7,787 nt of DNA from Myxococcales bacterium. GTDB taxonomy: Bacteria; Myxococcota; Polyangia; Polyangiales; Polyangiaceae. Positions 1-5,161 of the stretch are shown here, piece by piece. The notes beneath the pieces are model-generated. The model ran no database searches, was not told where the DNA came from, and saw nothing but the letters and a program-made list of their open reading frames with translations. Numbering within the stretch: the first letter of the stretch is position 1; the number at the start of each line of letters is the position of its first letter. The stretch lies in assembly GCA_020430865.1 (NCBI GenBank), contig JAGQIY010001365.1, positions 1 through 7,787 on the forward strand, read 5' to 3'. A program made the position numbers and the translations under genes.

Positions 1-354
1 GGAACGACGCGCCTTCAAGCCCACCCGACGAGCGTCGCGATGTCCAACGTCGGTCACGCGACGTGACGCGGCCTCCAGCGTCGGCTCCAGGGGCGTCGTG
101 AGGTCGATCAGCTCGCCAAGCTCCTGAGTCGCTCGCTCCGCGTGACGCCACGCCGCAGCGTGGCCCAGCGTCTCGGGGTCGTGCTCCAGCGCCAACTCCT
201 GGGCGAGGTGTAGACGCTCCGCGACGGAGCGGATGCGCCGCAAGCGCTGGACGTCATGCCGCCCGGCGCGTTCCGCTGCGTACATCGCTCGCAGGATCCC
301 GATCAGATCCCGTACGGCTTCGAATGGAAAGGGCTGAGCCCGAGGCACGAGCAT
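1..354 (-). CDS. Hypothetical helical protein (partial, runs off left edge)
   Basis: I do not recognise this protein. An open frame of 118 codons starts at an ATG whose first base is at 354 and reaches the left edge without a stop, so the C-terminus is outside the window. An in-frame TGA lies directly before the ATG, which fixes this as the furthest upstream ATG; a GTG two codons later is the alternative. Third codon positions become strongly G/C after the first 10-15 codons, as in real genes here. The visible part is charged and rich in Arg, Glu, Leu and Ala (for example ERAGRHDVQRLRR near residues 28-40 and RHAERATQELGELIDL near 70-85). This predicts amphipathic helices, with no signal peptide or membrane segment. 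No clear Shine-Dalgarno sequence precedes the start. It is divergent from the DUF721 gene across a 161-base gap. Confidence 0.65.
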   Translation of the reverse strand, partial: MLVPRAQPFPFEAVRDLIGILRAMYAAERAGRHDVQRLRRIRSVAERLHLAQELALEHDPETLGHAAAWRHAERATQELGELIDLTTPLEPTLEAASRRVTDVGHRDARRVGLKARRS

Positions 355-515
355 TCAATGCTACATCCATACACCGCCTGGCGTCGTCTTCGACAGCGCC
401 GCGAGCTAGTCTTCGAGAGTCAGGGGCGTGTCCCACCAAGCCGCGCTCGGTGGTCGCGGCCCGACGCGCAGCCCTGTCCCCCTGCTCCCCCCCGAAACCG
501 ACCTCGAACGCAGCC
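355..515. promoter_or_regulatory. Divergent intergenic region between gene 1 and the DUF721 gene
   Basis: This 161-base gap must hold the start signals of two divergent genes. It contains the most A/T-rich patch nearby (about 355-372) and two direct copies of TCTTCGA at 387-393 and 410-416, 23 bases apart, roughly two helical turns. I see no convincing -35/-10 pair on either strand and no Shine-Dalgarno sequence for the downstream plus-strand gene. The region is called regulatory because of its position, not because a site is recognised. Confidence 0.35.
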
Positions 516-971
516 ATGGAACGCCTCGCCCCGTCCAAGCTCGCCAGCCTGCTGAAAGGCGTGGAGGAAGCGCACCCCGCGGGTCGCTTGCGCCGCCTCT
601 GGAGGGAGGTCGTCGGGCCAAGAGTAGCCGCCCGCAGCGAGGCAGGTTGGCTGAAGGCAGACGTGCTGACGGTGAAGGTGGCGTCTCCGGTCTGGGCTCA
701 GGAGCTGGCGCTGCTGAGCGAGACGATCCTCGCGCGGCTCAACCAGGCCGGCGTGCCCGCCAGGCAGCTGCGGTTTCGCGTCGTCGAGATGGGCGGCGCA
801 GCGCCCAACCGCAGGCAGAAGCGCACCAAGGCAGAGCCCAAGATGCCCCGCGCGACGCTCCCTGGTGAGCTCGTCGCGCACCTGGCGGCAGTCGACGATC
901 CGGAGCTGCGTGCTCGCATTCGTGAAGCAGCAGAACTCACGCTGGCTCGCCACGACAAGCGTCGTCGCTAG
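516..971 (+). CDS. DUF721 (DciA-like) family protein
   Basis: This is a 151-residue protein of the DUF721/DciA family. In other bacteria DciA helps load the replicative helicase DnaB; that role here is inferred from family membership only. The core is recognisable: LWREVVG at residues 28-34 (the family's W-x-x-V-V-G signature), a short hydrophilic turn, LKADVLTVKVASPVWAQEL at about 46-64, then a helix and the strand QLRFRVV near 84-90. The domain is followed by a basic linker (about 98-112) and a charged helical tail ending in basic residues, consistent with nucleic-acid contact. The start is set at the ATG at 516 because the family domain begins there. An in-frame ATG at 324 would add 64 low-quality residues overlapping the divergent gene. 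No clear ribosome-binding site is seen. The stop lies 18 bases from the end of the convergent FHA gene. Confidence 0.8.
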   Translation: MERLAPSKLASLLKGVEEAHPAGRLRRLWREVVGPRVAARSEAGWLKADVLTVKVASPVWAQELALLSETILARLNQAGVPARQLRFRVVEMGGAAPNRRQKRTKAEPKMPRATLPGELVAHLAAVDDPELRARIREAAELTLARHDKRRR

Positions 972-989
972 CTCGCCTCCGACCGCGTG

Positions 990-1865
990 TTACCGCGAGG
1001 CAACGAGCCGCTCGAGGCCCTCGATGCGCTGAACGATGAATCGCTCGGCCGGGCCCATGCTCTGCTCCGTGGCCTTCAGCACCGCGACGTACTCACGCAG
1101 CCGCTTCAGGTCGACATCGACCTGCCGCACGAACTGGTACAGCTCTTCGACGATCACTCCAGGCAGCGGCTTCTTGCACAGCTGATTGAGCTCGATGGCG
1201 TAGTCGACCCAGCTTCCTTTGCCGGTGGCCCGCGCCAACTTGATCGAGTAGGAGGTCGCCTTGTCGAGCACCGCGGGCTGGATCTCGGCGCCTCCCCGGC
1301 GCTGGGACGCCAGCAGGTTGCGCAGGTAGTTCGAGAGGATCCGTTCGGCTTCGGCTCCTCGCCCCATCGCCAACACCTTGTCGGCGACGCCGCCCAGCAG
1401 ATCGAACGCGTCGCCTTTGCGCGTCGCCTCGGTATCCCCGGAGGGTTCGCCGGCGGCCGCGGGTACCGTGGTGAACGGCGCGGGCTCGAGCCCGGTGAGC
1501 GTTTCCGCTGCGGAGCGATCTCGGTGCTCCGCCAGGGTGACGCTATTCATCCCCCCGGCGCGCGCGGTCCGCACCATCAGCTCCTGCTTGCCGATCAGGA
1601 TGCGGTCGCCATCGCTGACCTCCTTGGAACCCTCGAGGCGCACGCCGTTGAGATATACTCCGTTGACGCTCCCCAGGTCGTGGAGGACGACCCTATCATC
1701 CTCGAGGGTGATCTGTGCGTGACGCCTCGATACCAGGCCGTCGTCGAGCACGATCTGACAGCTCGCCGATCGCCCGATCACGGTCTCGAATCCGGTGAGC
1801 TTCAGATCGCGGCCGCGATACCTCACCCAGGCCAGGATCGGCCCTCGCGAGGAACTCACGGCCAT
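990..1865 (-). CDS. FHA-domain protein A with helical C-terminal domain
   Basis: This 291-residue protein has an N-terminal FHA domain that should bind phosphothreonine peptides. The canonical residues are present: GRS at 31-33, SRRHA at 46-50 and LGSVNGVYLNG at about 64-74. A low-complexity linker (about 105-150) leads to a helical domain at about 155-291 with the blocks GRGAEAERILS (168-178), ATGKGSWVDY (213-222) and a C-terminal IEGLERL. The FHA B neighbour shares this domain almost colinearly, so the two are paralogues. There is no signal peptide or membrane helix, so a cytoplasmic location is likely. The ATG at 1865 was chosen because it sits just before the FHA fold. An in-frame TTG at 1973 would add 36 residues with weaker coding bias, and a GTG at 1859 is also possible. 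The Shine-Dalgarno sequence is weak. It is the last gene of the operon, 191 bases after FHA B. Confidence 0.87.
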   Translation of the reverse strand: MAVSSSRGPILAWVRYRGRDLKLTGFETVIGRSASCQIVLDDGLVSRRHAQITLEDDRVVLHDLGSVNGVYLNGVRLEGSKEVSDGDRILIGKQELMVRTARAGGMNSVTLAEHRDRSAAETLTGLEPAPFTTVPAAAGEPSGDTEATRKGDAFDLLGGVADKVLAMGRGAEAERILSNYLRNLLASQRRGGAEIQPAVLDKATSYSIKLARATGKGSWVDYAIELNQLCKKPLPGVIVEELYQFVRQVDVDLKRLREYVAVLKATEQSMGPAERFIVQRIEGLERLVASR

Positions 1866-2056
1866 CCGTGGCTCGGTTCGCCGACCGTTGTCAGACTCCG
1901 AAGACACTCCGATCAGGGTACCTATGCCAACTCGCCACGTCGAGAACTCCCCCGCACCCGGGCGATCGGGCAAGGAGCGGGGACTCGAAGCTGGAAGGCG
2001 CCCATTGCCGGGCGAACGCCCGTTCCCCGCCGGCTCTCAGTCACTCCAGCGCGGTG
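1866..2056 (-). other. 191-base intercistronic gap between FHA B and FHA A
   Basis: This unusually long gap inside an otherwise tight operon may hold a second promoter, an RNA processing site or an attenuator for FHA A. The only structure I can see is a GC-rich hairpin near 2009-2022, listed separately. The part nearer FHA A (1866-1973) is open in the FHA A frame from a TTG, but its third-position G/C is lower than in the surrounding genes. I found no convincing -35/-10 pair. Confidence 0.35.
2009..2022 (-). other. Small GC-rich hairpin downstream of FHA B
   Basis: CGGGC and GCCCG form a perfect 5-base stem around a four-base loop (GTTC read on the minus strand), about 35 bases after the FHA B stop codon. 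No T-tract follows in the direction of transcription, so it is not a good intrinsic terminator. It could instead be an mRNA 3'-end stabiliser or attenuating structure. Short GC-rich hairpins arise by chance in DNA of this composition, so confidence is low. Confidence 0.25.
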
Positions 2057-2806
2057 TCACTTCAGCGCGGCGAGTCGCTCCAGGCCTTCGAGCCGACTGA
2101 GCAGGAAGCGCTCGTTGGGGCCGAGGCTGTTCGCACGCTTCTTCAACGCTGCGACGTAGTCGCGGAGCCGGGCGCGGTCGACGGTGTCGACCTTGCGCAG
2201 GCCCGAATAGAGCCCATCGACCACGGCCGCGGGACAGGGGCGATTGAGCTTCGCGTACAGCGTGATGATGTAGTCGACCCAGCGCCCCTTGCCAGTCGCC
2301 AGCGCGAGGCGCGAGGCGTACTCCGCGGCCTGGTCAACGGTGCGGTCGCTCACCTCGAGTCCACCCTGAAGGTCACTGGAAACGCCGTCCAGATAACCGC
2401 TGAGGATGCGCTCGGCTTCCGCGCCACGGCCGAGCGCAAACGCCTTGTCTGCGAGGTTTCCCAGTAGCCCCACCGCGTCCGCGGTGGTCGCTGCCTCCAT
2501 CCGCATCTGGGTCTGGGCGCGGTCGTCTCGTGCTCGGAGCAGCAGCATCTGCTGGCTCCCGATCTGAATGCGATCGCCGTGCTTCAGCACCAGGTTGCCA
2601 ACCAACGCGTCCCCATTCACCAGCACGCCATTCCGGCTGCCTAGATCCTCGATACTGACGTCGGCCTCGCCCACCGCCAGCAAGGCATGGCGCCTGGACA
2701 CCAGCGGGTCGTCCAGAGAAAGCTGGCACTCTGCGGCGCGCCCAATCACGAACTGCCCAAGGCTAAGCTCGAAGTCGTGTTGGAGGTAGCGTAGCCGGTA
2801 CTTCAT
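2057..2806 (-). CDS. FHA-domain protein B with helical C-terminal domain
   Basis: This 249-residue protein begins almost directly with an FHA domain (residues 1-90). The phosphopeptide-binding residues are intact: GRA at 22-24, SRRHA at 37-41 and DLGSRNGVLVNG at 54-65. Residues 114-249 form the helical domain shared with FHA A: LLGNLADK, GRGAEAERILS (127-137), ATGKGRWVDY (170-179) and RLEGLERLAALK at the end. No membrane segments or signal peptide are seen. The ATG at 2806 overlaps the TGA of FHA C in an ATGA arrangement and lacks a clear Shine-Dalgarno sequence, which suggests translational coupling. The frame stays open further upstream, but that part lies inside FHA C in another frame and is Arg/Gly-rich noise. 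The likely role is a phosphothreonine adaptor in kinase signalling; its partner is unknown. Confidence 0.92.
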   Translation of the reverse strand: MKYRLRYLQHDFELSLGQFVIGRAAECQLSLDDPLVSRRHALLAVGEADVSIEDLGSRNGVLVNGDALVGNLVLKHGDRIQIGSQQMLLLRARDDRAQTQMRMEAATTADAVGLLGNLADKAFALGRGAEAERILSGYLDGVSSDLQGGLEVSDRTVDQAAEYASRLALATGKGRWVDYIITLYAKLNRPCPAAVVDGLYSGLRKVDTVDRARLRDYVAALKKRANSLGPNERFLLSRLEGLERLAALK

Positions 2807-3642
2807 TCGCCCAGGCCGGCGGCCAGGCGCGACAACGCCTGGCGCCGCTCCGCGCTCCCCTCCGTTACTTCCGCAAGGATACGATCGAGCGATGCCTTGA
2901 GCTCGCCCAGGGACTCGGACGGCAACGACGCCAGCTCGCTGCTGACCGTCTCGGGAGGCAATCGGTTCGCGGCAGCGAACACATCCAGCGCCCAGCGCGC
3001 CCAGCGCGATTCGGCGAGCCTGCAAGCCAAGCGCGAAGCGCTCAGGGCCACCGCGTCGAGGTGCTCCGGAGCCACGTGATGGTGGGCCGCGAGCCGCCCC
3101 TCGATGTTCGCGCGAGCGCGCTCCAGCAATCGCTCGATGTCCTCCGAGCGATTCACGGCCTCCGCCCGCTGCAGGACCTCGATCAACAGCTGCAGCGTCC
3201 AGTTCTGATCGCCTGCTCCGACCACGCCGCTGACCGTGTCGTCTTCGACTCGGTGATCGCTTCCGCAGTTCGGGCAGGTGCCTGCTTCCGCGGGGTAGGG
3301 AACCCCGCACGCCGCGCAGCGCGTCATGAATCCAGTTGCGCGCCCCGTTCCGCGCTCAGAGTCGTCCAGGTGGTAGAAGACGAGTTCCTGCGTACCCAGG
3401 CGCACTCGATCGCCGTCCCGCAGCTCATGCACTCCGGTCAGCTTCTCGCCATTGACCAAGGTACCGTTGCGCGATCCCAGGTCCTCCACCGTCACGCGAT
3501 GACCTCGCACGGTGAGCTGAGCGTGCTCTCGGCTCACCAACGGGTCATCGAGGGTCACGTGACACGTCGGACTGCGACCCAGGACGGTGACGCCGGGCGA
3601 CAGATCGATCTCCTGCAACAAAAACCGAAGTCGGAATCGCAC
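2803..3642 (-). CDS. FHA-domain protein C with central zinc-ribbon motif
   Basis: This 279-residue protein has three parts. Residues 1-90 are an FHA domain that aligns without gaps to FHA B, with GRS at 22-24, SREHA at 37-41 and DLGSRNGTLVNG at 54-65. Residues 109-126 hold two CxxC pairs (C109/C112 and C123/C126, ten residues between them), a zinc-ribbon pattern. Residues about 148-279 are helical and read as a diverged copy of the C-terminal domain of FHA A and B: EDIERLLERAR, then RWARWALDVF, then ANRLPPETV, then a final QALSRLAAGL. The start is GTG at 3642, chosen because the FHA fold begins there and AGGTGAG lies 6-7 bases upstream. It follows the unknown gene by 70 bases and overlaps FHA B by four. 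It is probably a cytoplasmic phosphothreonine reader; the ribbon may bind zinc and mediate protein or nucleic-acid contact. Confidence 0.92.
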   Translation of the reverse strand: MRFRLRFLLQEIDLSPGVTVLGRSPTCHVTLDDPLVSREHAQLTVRGHRVTVEDLGSRNGTLVNGEKLTGVHELRDGDRVRLGTQELVFYHLDDSERGTGRATGFMTRCAACGVPYPAEAGTCPNCGSDHRVEDDTVSGVVGAGDQNWTLQLLIEVLQRAEAVNRSEDIERLLERARANIEGRLAAHHHVAPEHLDAVALSASRLACRLAESRWARWALDVFAAANRLPPETVSSELASLPSESLGELKASLDRILAEVTEGSAERRQALSRLAAGLGE

Positions 3643-3648
3643 CGTCAG

Positions 3649-3655
3649 CTCACCT
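3649..3655 (-). promoter_or_regulatory. Ribosome-binding site of FHA protein C
   Basis: AGGTGAG on the minus strand ends six bases before the GTG at 3642. It supports the GTG as the true start, since no ATG lies in frame nearby and the FHA fold begins right after it. Confidence 0.55.
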
Positions 3656-3712
3656 ACATCATCGCCTAAATCGCGCCCCCGACGAGCCTACCATGGCCCA
3701 GAACTCCGACTG

Positions 3713-4198
3713 CTACCAGCGATGCCGCGAGAGAACGCGCAGCACCCCCAGCGTCAGGCGGGGGTGGCGGCCGAGGCCGTAGACCTTCAGCGCGTCTTCG
3801 CTCTGCCTGCGCACCCAGCGCAGCGCGGACAAGCTCGCCACGCTCCCCTGAACGGCCCTGCCTGCAAGGGTCGGGCGCAGCTCGGGCAAGCCCTCGATCA
3901 GCCGAGGAGCCCCGCGGAACGTGATTACAGGCACGCCAACCAGGCCGTCGTGAATCGCCAGCTGCCCCAGGTCGAAACGCAGGGTCAGCGCTCCGCCCCA
4001 TCCTGGCGCCACCGACGCTCGAGGGAGGTCCGGGGGTGAGGGAGGGTCATTGACGACGATGAAGACGGAACCCTGGAGCTCTTCGAAGGCGTCGCGCTTG
4101 CGAGCGGACGCCTGCACATTCGCCCGAATCACCTCGGCGAAGCGGGCGGCCAGCGCGTTGCGCTCCGTCCCCGGCGCGAGGACTACCGCCGGTTCCAC
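3713..4198 (-). CDS. Hypothetical protein, first gene of the FHA operon
   Basis: I do not recognise this 161-residue protein. Strong third-position G/C and normal amino-acid composition argue that it is real. The N-terminal third is a charged helix (about 12-42), followed by the hydrophobic strand GSVFIVVND (43-51), a Pro-rich turn (52-60) and alternating hydrophobic segments such as LTLRFDLGQLAIHDG (71-85) and GVPVITFRG (88-96). The C-terminus is basic and helical. There is no signal peptide or membrane helix; it looks like a small alpha/beta cytoplasmic protein. The start is GTG at 4198, preceded by AGGGGG with an eight-base spacer. A short open frame just upstream (4263-4183) overlaps this start by 16 bases and has coding-like composition, so the true N-terminus may be longer if a base was lost near 4198. 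It lies 70 bases upstream of FHA C on the same strand. Confidence 0.75.
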   Translation of the reverse strand: MEPAVVLAPGTERNALAARFAEVIRANVQASARKRDAFEELQGSVFIVVNDPPSPPDLPRASVAPGWGGALTLRFDLGQLAIHDGLVGVPVITFRGAPRLIEGLPELRPTLAGRAVQGSVASLSALRWVRRQSEDALKVYGLGRHPRLTLGVLRVLSRHRW

Positions 4199-4263
4199 CG
4201 CGAGATCCCCCTGAGAAGCTGCGTGGCCGCGAGGTGGGCGACTGCCTGGGCGAAACCGGTCAT
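4183..4263 (-). CDS. Possible 26-residue leader ORF or frameshifted N-terminus
   Basis: An ATG at 4263 opens a 26-codon frame ending in TAG at 4183. It overlaps the GTG start of the next gene in a different frame. About 22 of its codons end in G or C, as in real genes here, and the peptide (MTGFAQAVAHLAATQLLRG...) looks like an amphipathic helix. Two readings are possible. It may be a short leader ORF coupled to the following gene. Alternatively it may be the original N-terminus of that gene, separated by loss of one base around 4195-4200; adding a base there would fuse the two frames smoothly at ISR-VEP. The predicted promoter at 4274-4301 would start transcription only a few bases before this ATG, making it nearly leaderless. 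Confidence 0.3.
   Translation of the reverse strand: MTGFAQAVAHLAATQLLRGISRWNRR
4207..4212 (-). promoter_or_regulatory. Ribosome-binding site of the 161-residue operon gene
   Basis: AGGGGG on the minus strand lies eight bases before the GTG at 4198. This is good Shine-Dalgarno spacing and favours the GTG as an independent start rather than a product of frameshift repair. Confidence 0.5.
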
Positions 4264-4273
4264 GCCGCCCCGG

Positions 4274-4301
4274 GTTATCGGTAGCTCCGAGCCGGCGTCA
4301 A
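4274..4301 (-). promoter_or_regulatory. Candidate sigma70-like promoter of the FHA operon
   Basis: On the minus strand TTGACG (4301-4296, five of six consensus bases) is followed after 16 bases by GATAAC (4279-4274, four of six). This is a rare combination in DNA this GC-rich, and it points toward the four-gene FHA operon. The expected transcription start is near 4267, giving a leader of about 70 bases before the GTG at 4198. The -35 box lies in the spacer of a perfect inverted repeat, suggesting regulation. The call rests on motif match and position only. Confidence 0.45.
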
Positions 4302-4310
4302 GCGGCTCGG
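4287..4310. promoter_or_regulatory. Perfect 8-base inverted repeat, candidate operator
   Basis: CCGAGCCG and CGGCTCGG are exact inverted copies separated by the eight bases GCGTCAAG. The repeat lies between two divergent genes, and its spacer contains the -35 hexamer of the candidate minus-strand promoter. A dimeric regulator bound here could control the FHA operon, the divergent envelope-protein gene, or both. As RNA it could also form a hairpin. If the minus-strand coding frame really extends upstream, the repeat would lie in coding sequence and mean less. Confidence 0.4.
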
Positions 4311-4352
4311 TGCCCTCGACGAAACACCCCCTTGCCGGACCCGGTGCAGACT

Positions 4353-4358
4353 GGAAGG
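4353..4358 (+). promoter_or_regulatory. Ribosome-binding site of the envelope protein
   Basis: GGAAGG lies ten bases before the ATG at 4369. The spacing is slightly long but it is the only Shine-Dalgarno match upstream, and it supports the start that gives a complete signal peptide. Confidence 0.5.
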
Positions 4359-4368
4359 CTCCGCCCCC

Positions 4369-5052
4369 ATGCAGCCCCATCTGGCCGGCCTCACCGCAGC
4401 AGTTCTCCTCGCGACGACCCTGGTCGCCCACGCGGATCCTCCCGCCAGTCCACCAGATGCTCCGCCGACGCCCAGCGCAACCGCCACCGGCACTGCTCCG
4501 CCCAGCGCAGCCCCGCAGCCCAGCGCACCCACAGCGCCCCCCGCGCCGCAGTACATCCCGCCTACCCAGGCTCGAGTGGAACTCAAGGTCAACTACCCGG
4601 GCGCTTGGCTCGAGCTGCGGTCGGTCACCTATGGCGGTCCCTGGAAGCGCGCATGTCCAGCTCCATGCGGAAAGGTGCTCGAGGTCGACGGCACCGAGGC
4701 TCGAGTCCTCGCGCCTGGCATGACTGCCACGAACGTGTTCCGGCTGCAGCCTGGCGTCGGGACGGCTCGCCTGAGCGTGGACGGCGGCAGTGAGAGCTGG
4801 CGCACCTGGGGGGTGCTGTCCCTCGCCATAGGGACGCCAGTCGCGCTGGCGGGAGGCGCCCTCTTTGGCCTCGGGCACTACGAGGACTCCCGGGGCATGA
4901 AGACCGGCGGCATCATCGGTCTGGCCGTCGGAGGAGTCGCGGTGCTCGCATCTCTACCCATGCTGATCAGCGGCTCGACCAGCGTGCGCGATTTCAACGG
5001 CAAGCTGATCGCGAGCCGCCAGCGCTCCGGCTTCGGGAACTGGCAGTTCTGA
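4369..5052 (+). CDS. Secreted/envelope protein with Pro-rich linker and two membrane helices
   Basis: This is a 227-residue protein of unknown function. Residues 1-22 form a signal peptide (LTAAVLLATTLVAHA, likely cut after AHA). Residues 24-66 are a Pro/Ala/Ser-rich linker. Residues about 67-138 are beta-rich (VELKVNYPGAWLELRS, then CPAPC with Cys96 and Cys100, then VLEVDG), faintly recalling PEGA-type surface domains. Two hydrophobic segments follow: WGVLSLAIGTPVALAGGALFG (about 147-167) and GGIIGLAVGGVAVLASLPML (about 180-199). A short tail ends in Phe. There is no lipobox cysteine near the signal cleavage site, so it is not an obvious lipoprotein. Proteins of this layout are common in myxobacterial genomes, usually without assigned function. 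It is divergent from the FHA operon and convergent with serA, so it is probably monocistronic. The likely location is anchored in the inner membrane with the linker and beta region in the periplasm. Confidence 0.82.
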   Translation: MQPHLAGLTAAVLLATTLVAHADPPASPPDAPPTPSATATGTAPPSAAPQPSAPTAPPAPQYIPPTQARVELKVNYPGAWLELRSVTYGGPWKRACPAPCGKVLEVDGTEARVLAPGMTATNVFRLQPGVGTARLSVDGGSESWRTWGVLSLAIGTPVALAGGALFGLGHYEDSRGMKTGGIIGLAVGGVAVLASLPMLISGSTSVRDFNGKLIASRQRSGFGNWQF

Positions 5053-5091
5053 ACGGCGCTGGGCTGGGTGGAGAAGACCCCCCAAAGAGAA

Positions 5092-5118
5092 AAGAGAGGC
5101 CCGAGTGGAGCCTCTCTT
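5092..5118 (-). terminator. Intrinsic terminator of serCA (possibly bidirectional)
   Basis: AAGAGAGGC and GCCTCTCTT form a perfect nine-base stem around a nine-base loop. On the minus strand the stem is followed by a T-rich tract (TTCTCTTTG), giving a classical rho-independent terminator about 44 bases after the serA stop. In the plus direction the downstream stem arm is itself T/C-rich but no long T-run follows, so it may also stop, less efficiently, the envelope-protein transcript that ends at 5052. Confidence 0.8.
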
Positions 5119-5161
5119 CATCCCGCCACGATCGGGCATCAGGGCCCGCGTCGACCGCGAG

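Noticed and set aside
324..515. 64-residue N-terminal extension of the DUF721 protein from an upstream ATG
   Set aside because: It overlaps the divergent gene, has mixed codon bias and lies outside the family domain, which fits a start at 516.
1971..1973. TTG as the start of FHA A
   Set aside because: It would add 36 residues with lower third-position G/C and no clear Shine-Dalgarno sequence; the ATG at 1865 is next to the FHA fold. It is not fully excluded.
987..2159. 390-codon plus-strand open frame antisense to FHA A
   Set aside because: The minus strand encodes a clear FHA protein with intact motifs. In GC-rich DNA the antisense frame is often open, and its translation shows no domain.
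2807..3310. N-terminal extension of FHA B into the FHA C gene
   Set aside because: It overlaps FHA C in another frame and gives Arg/Gly/Ser-rich sequence; the FHA fold begins at the ATG at 2806.
4441..4560. Repeats of CCCAGCGC-like units suggesting a DNA repeat
   Set aside because: They encode the Pro/Ala/Ser-rich linker of the envelope protein; low-complexity coding sequence explains them.
4264..4878. Minus-strand open frame antisense to the envelope protein, continuous with the short leader frame
   Set aside because: Most of it is Gly/Arg/Cys-rich shadow of the plus-strand gene. Only the part from about 4320 down to 4183 looks coding-like and is treated separately.
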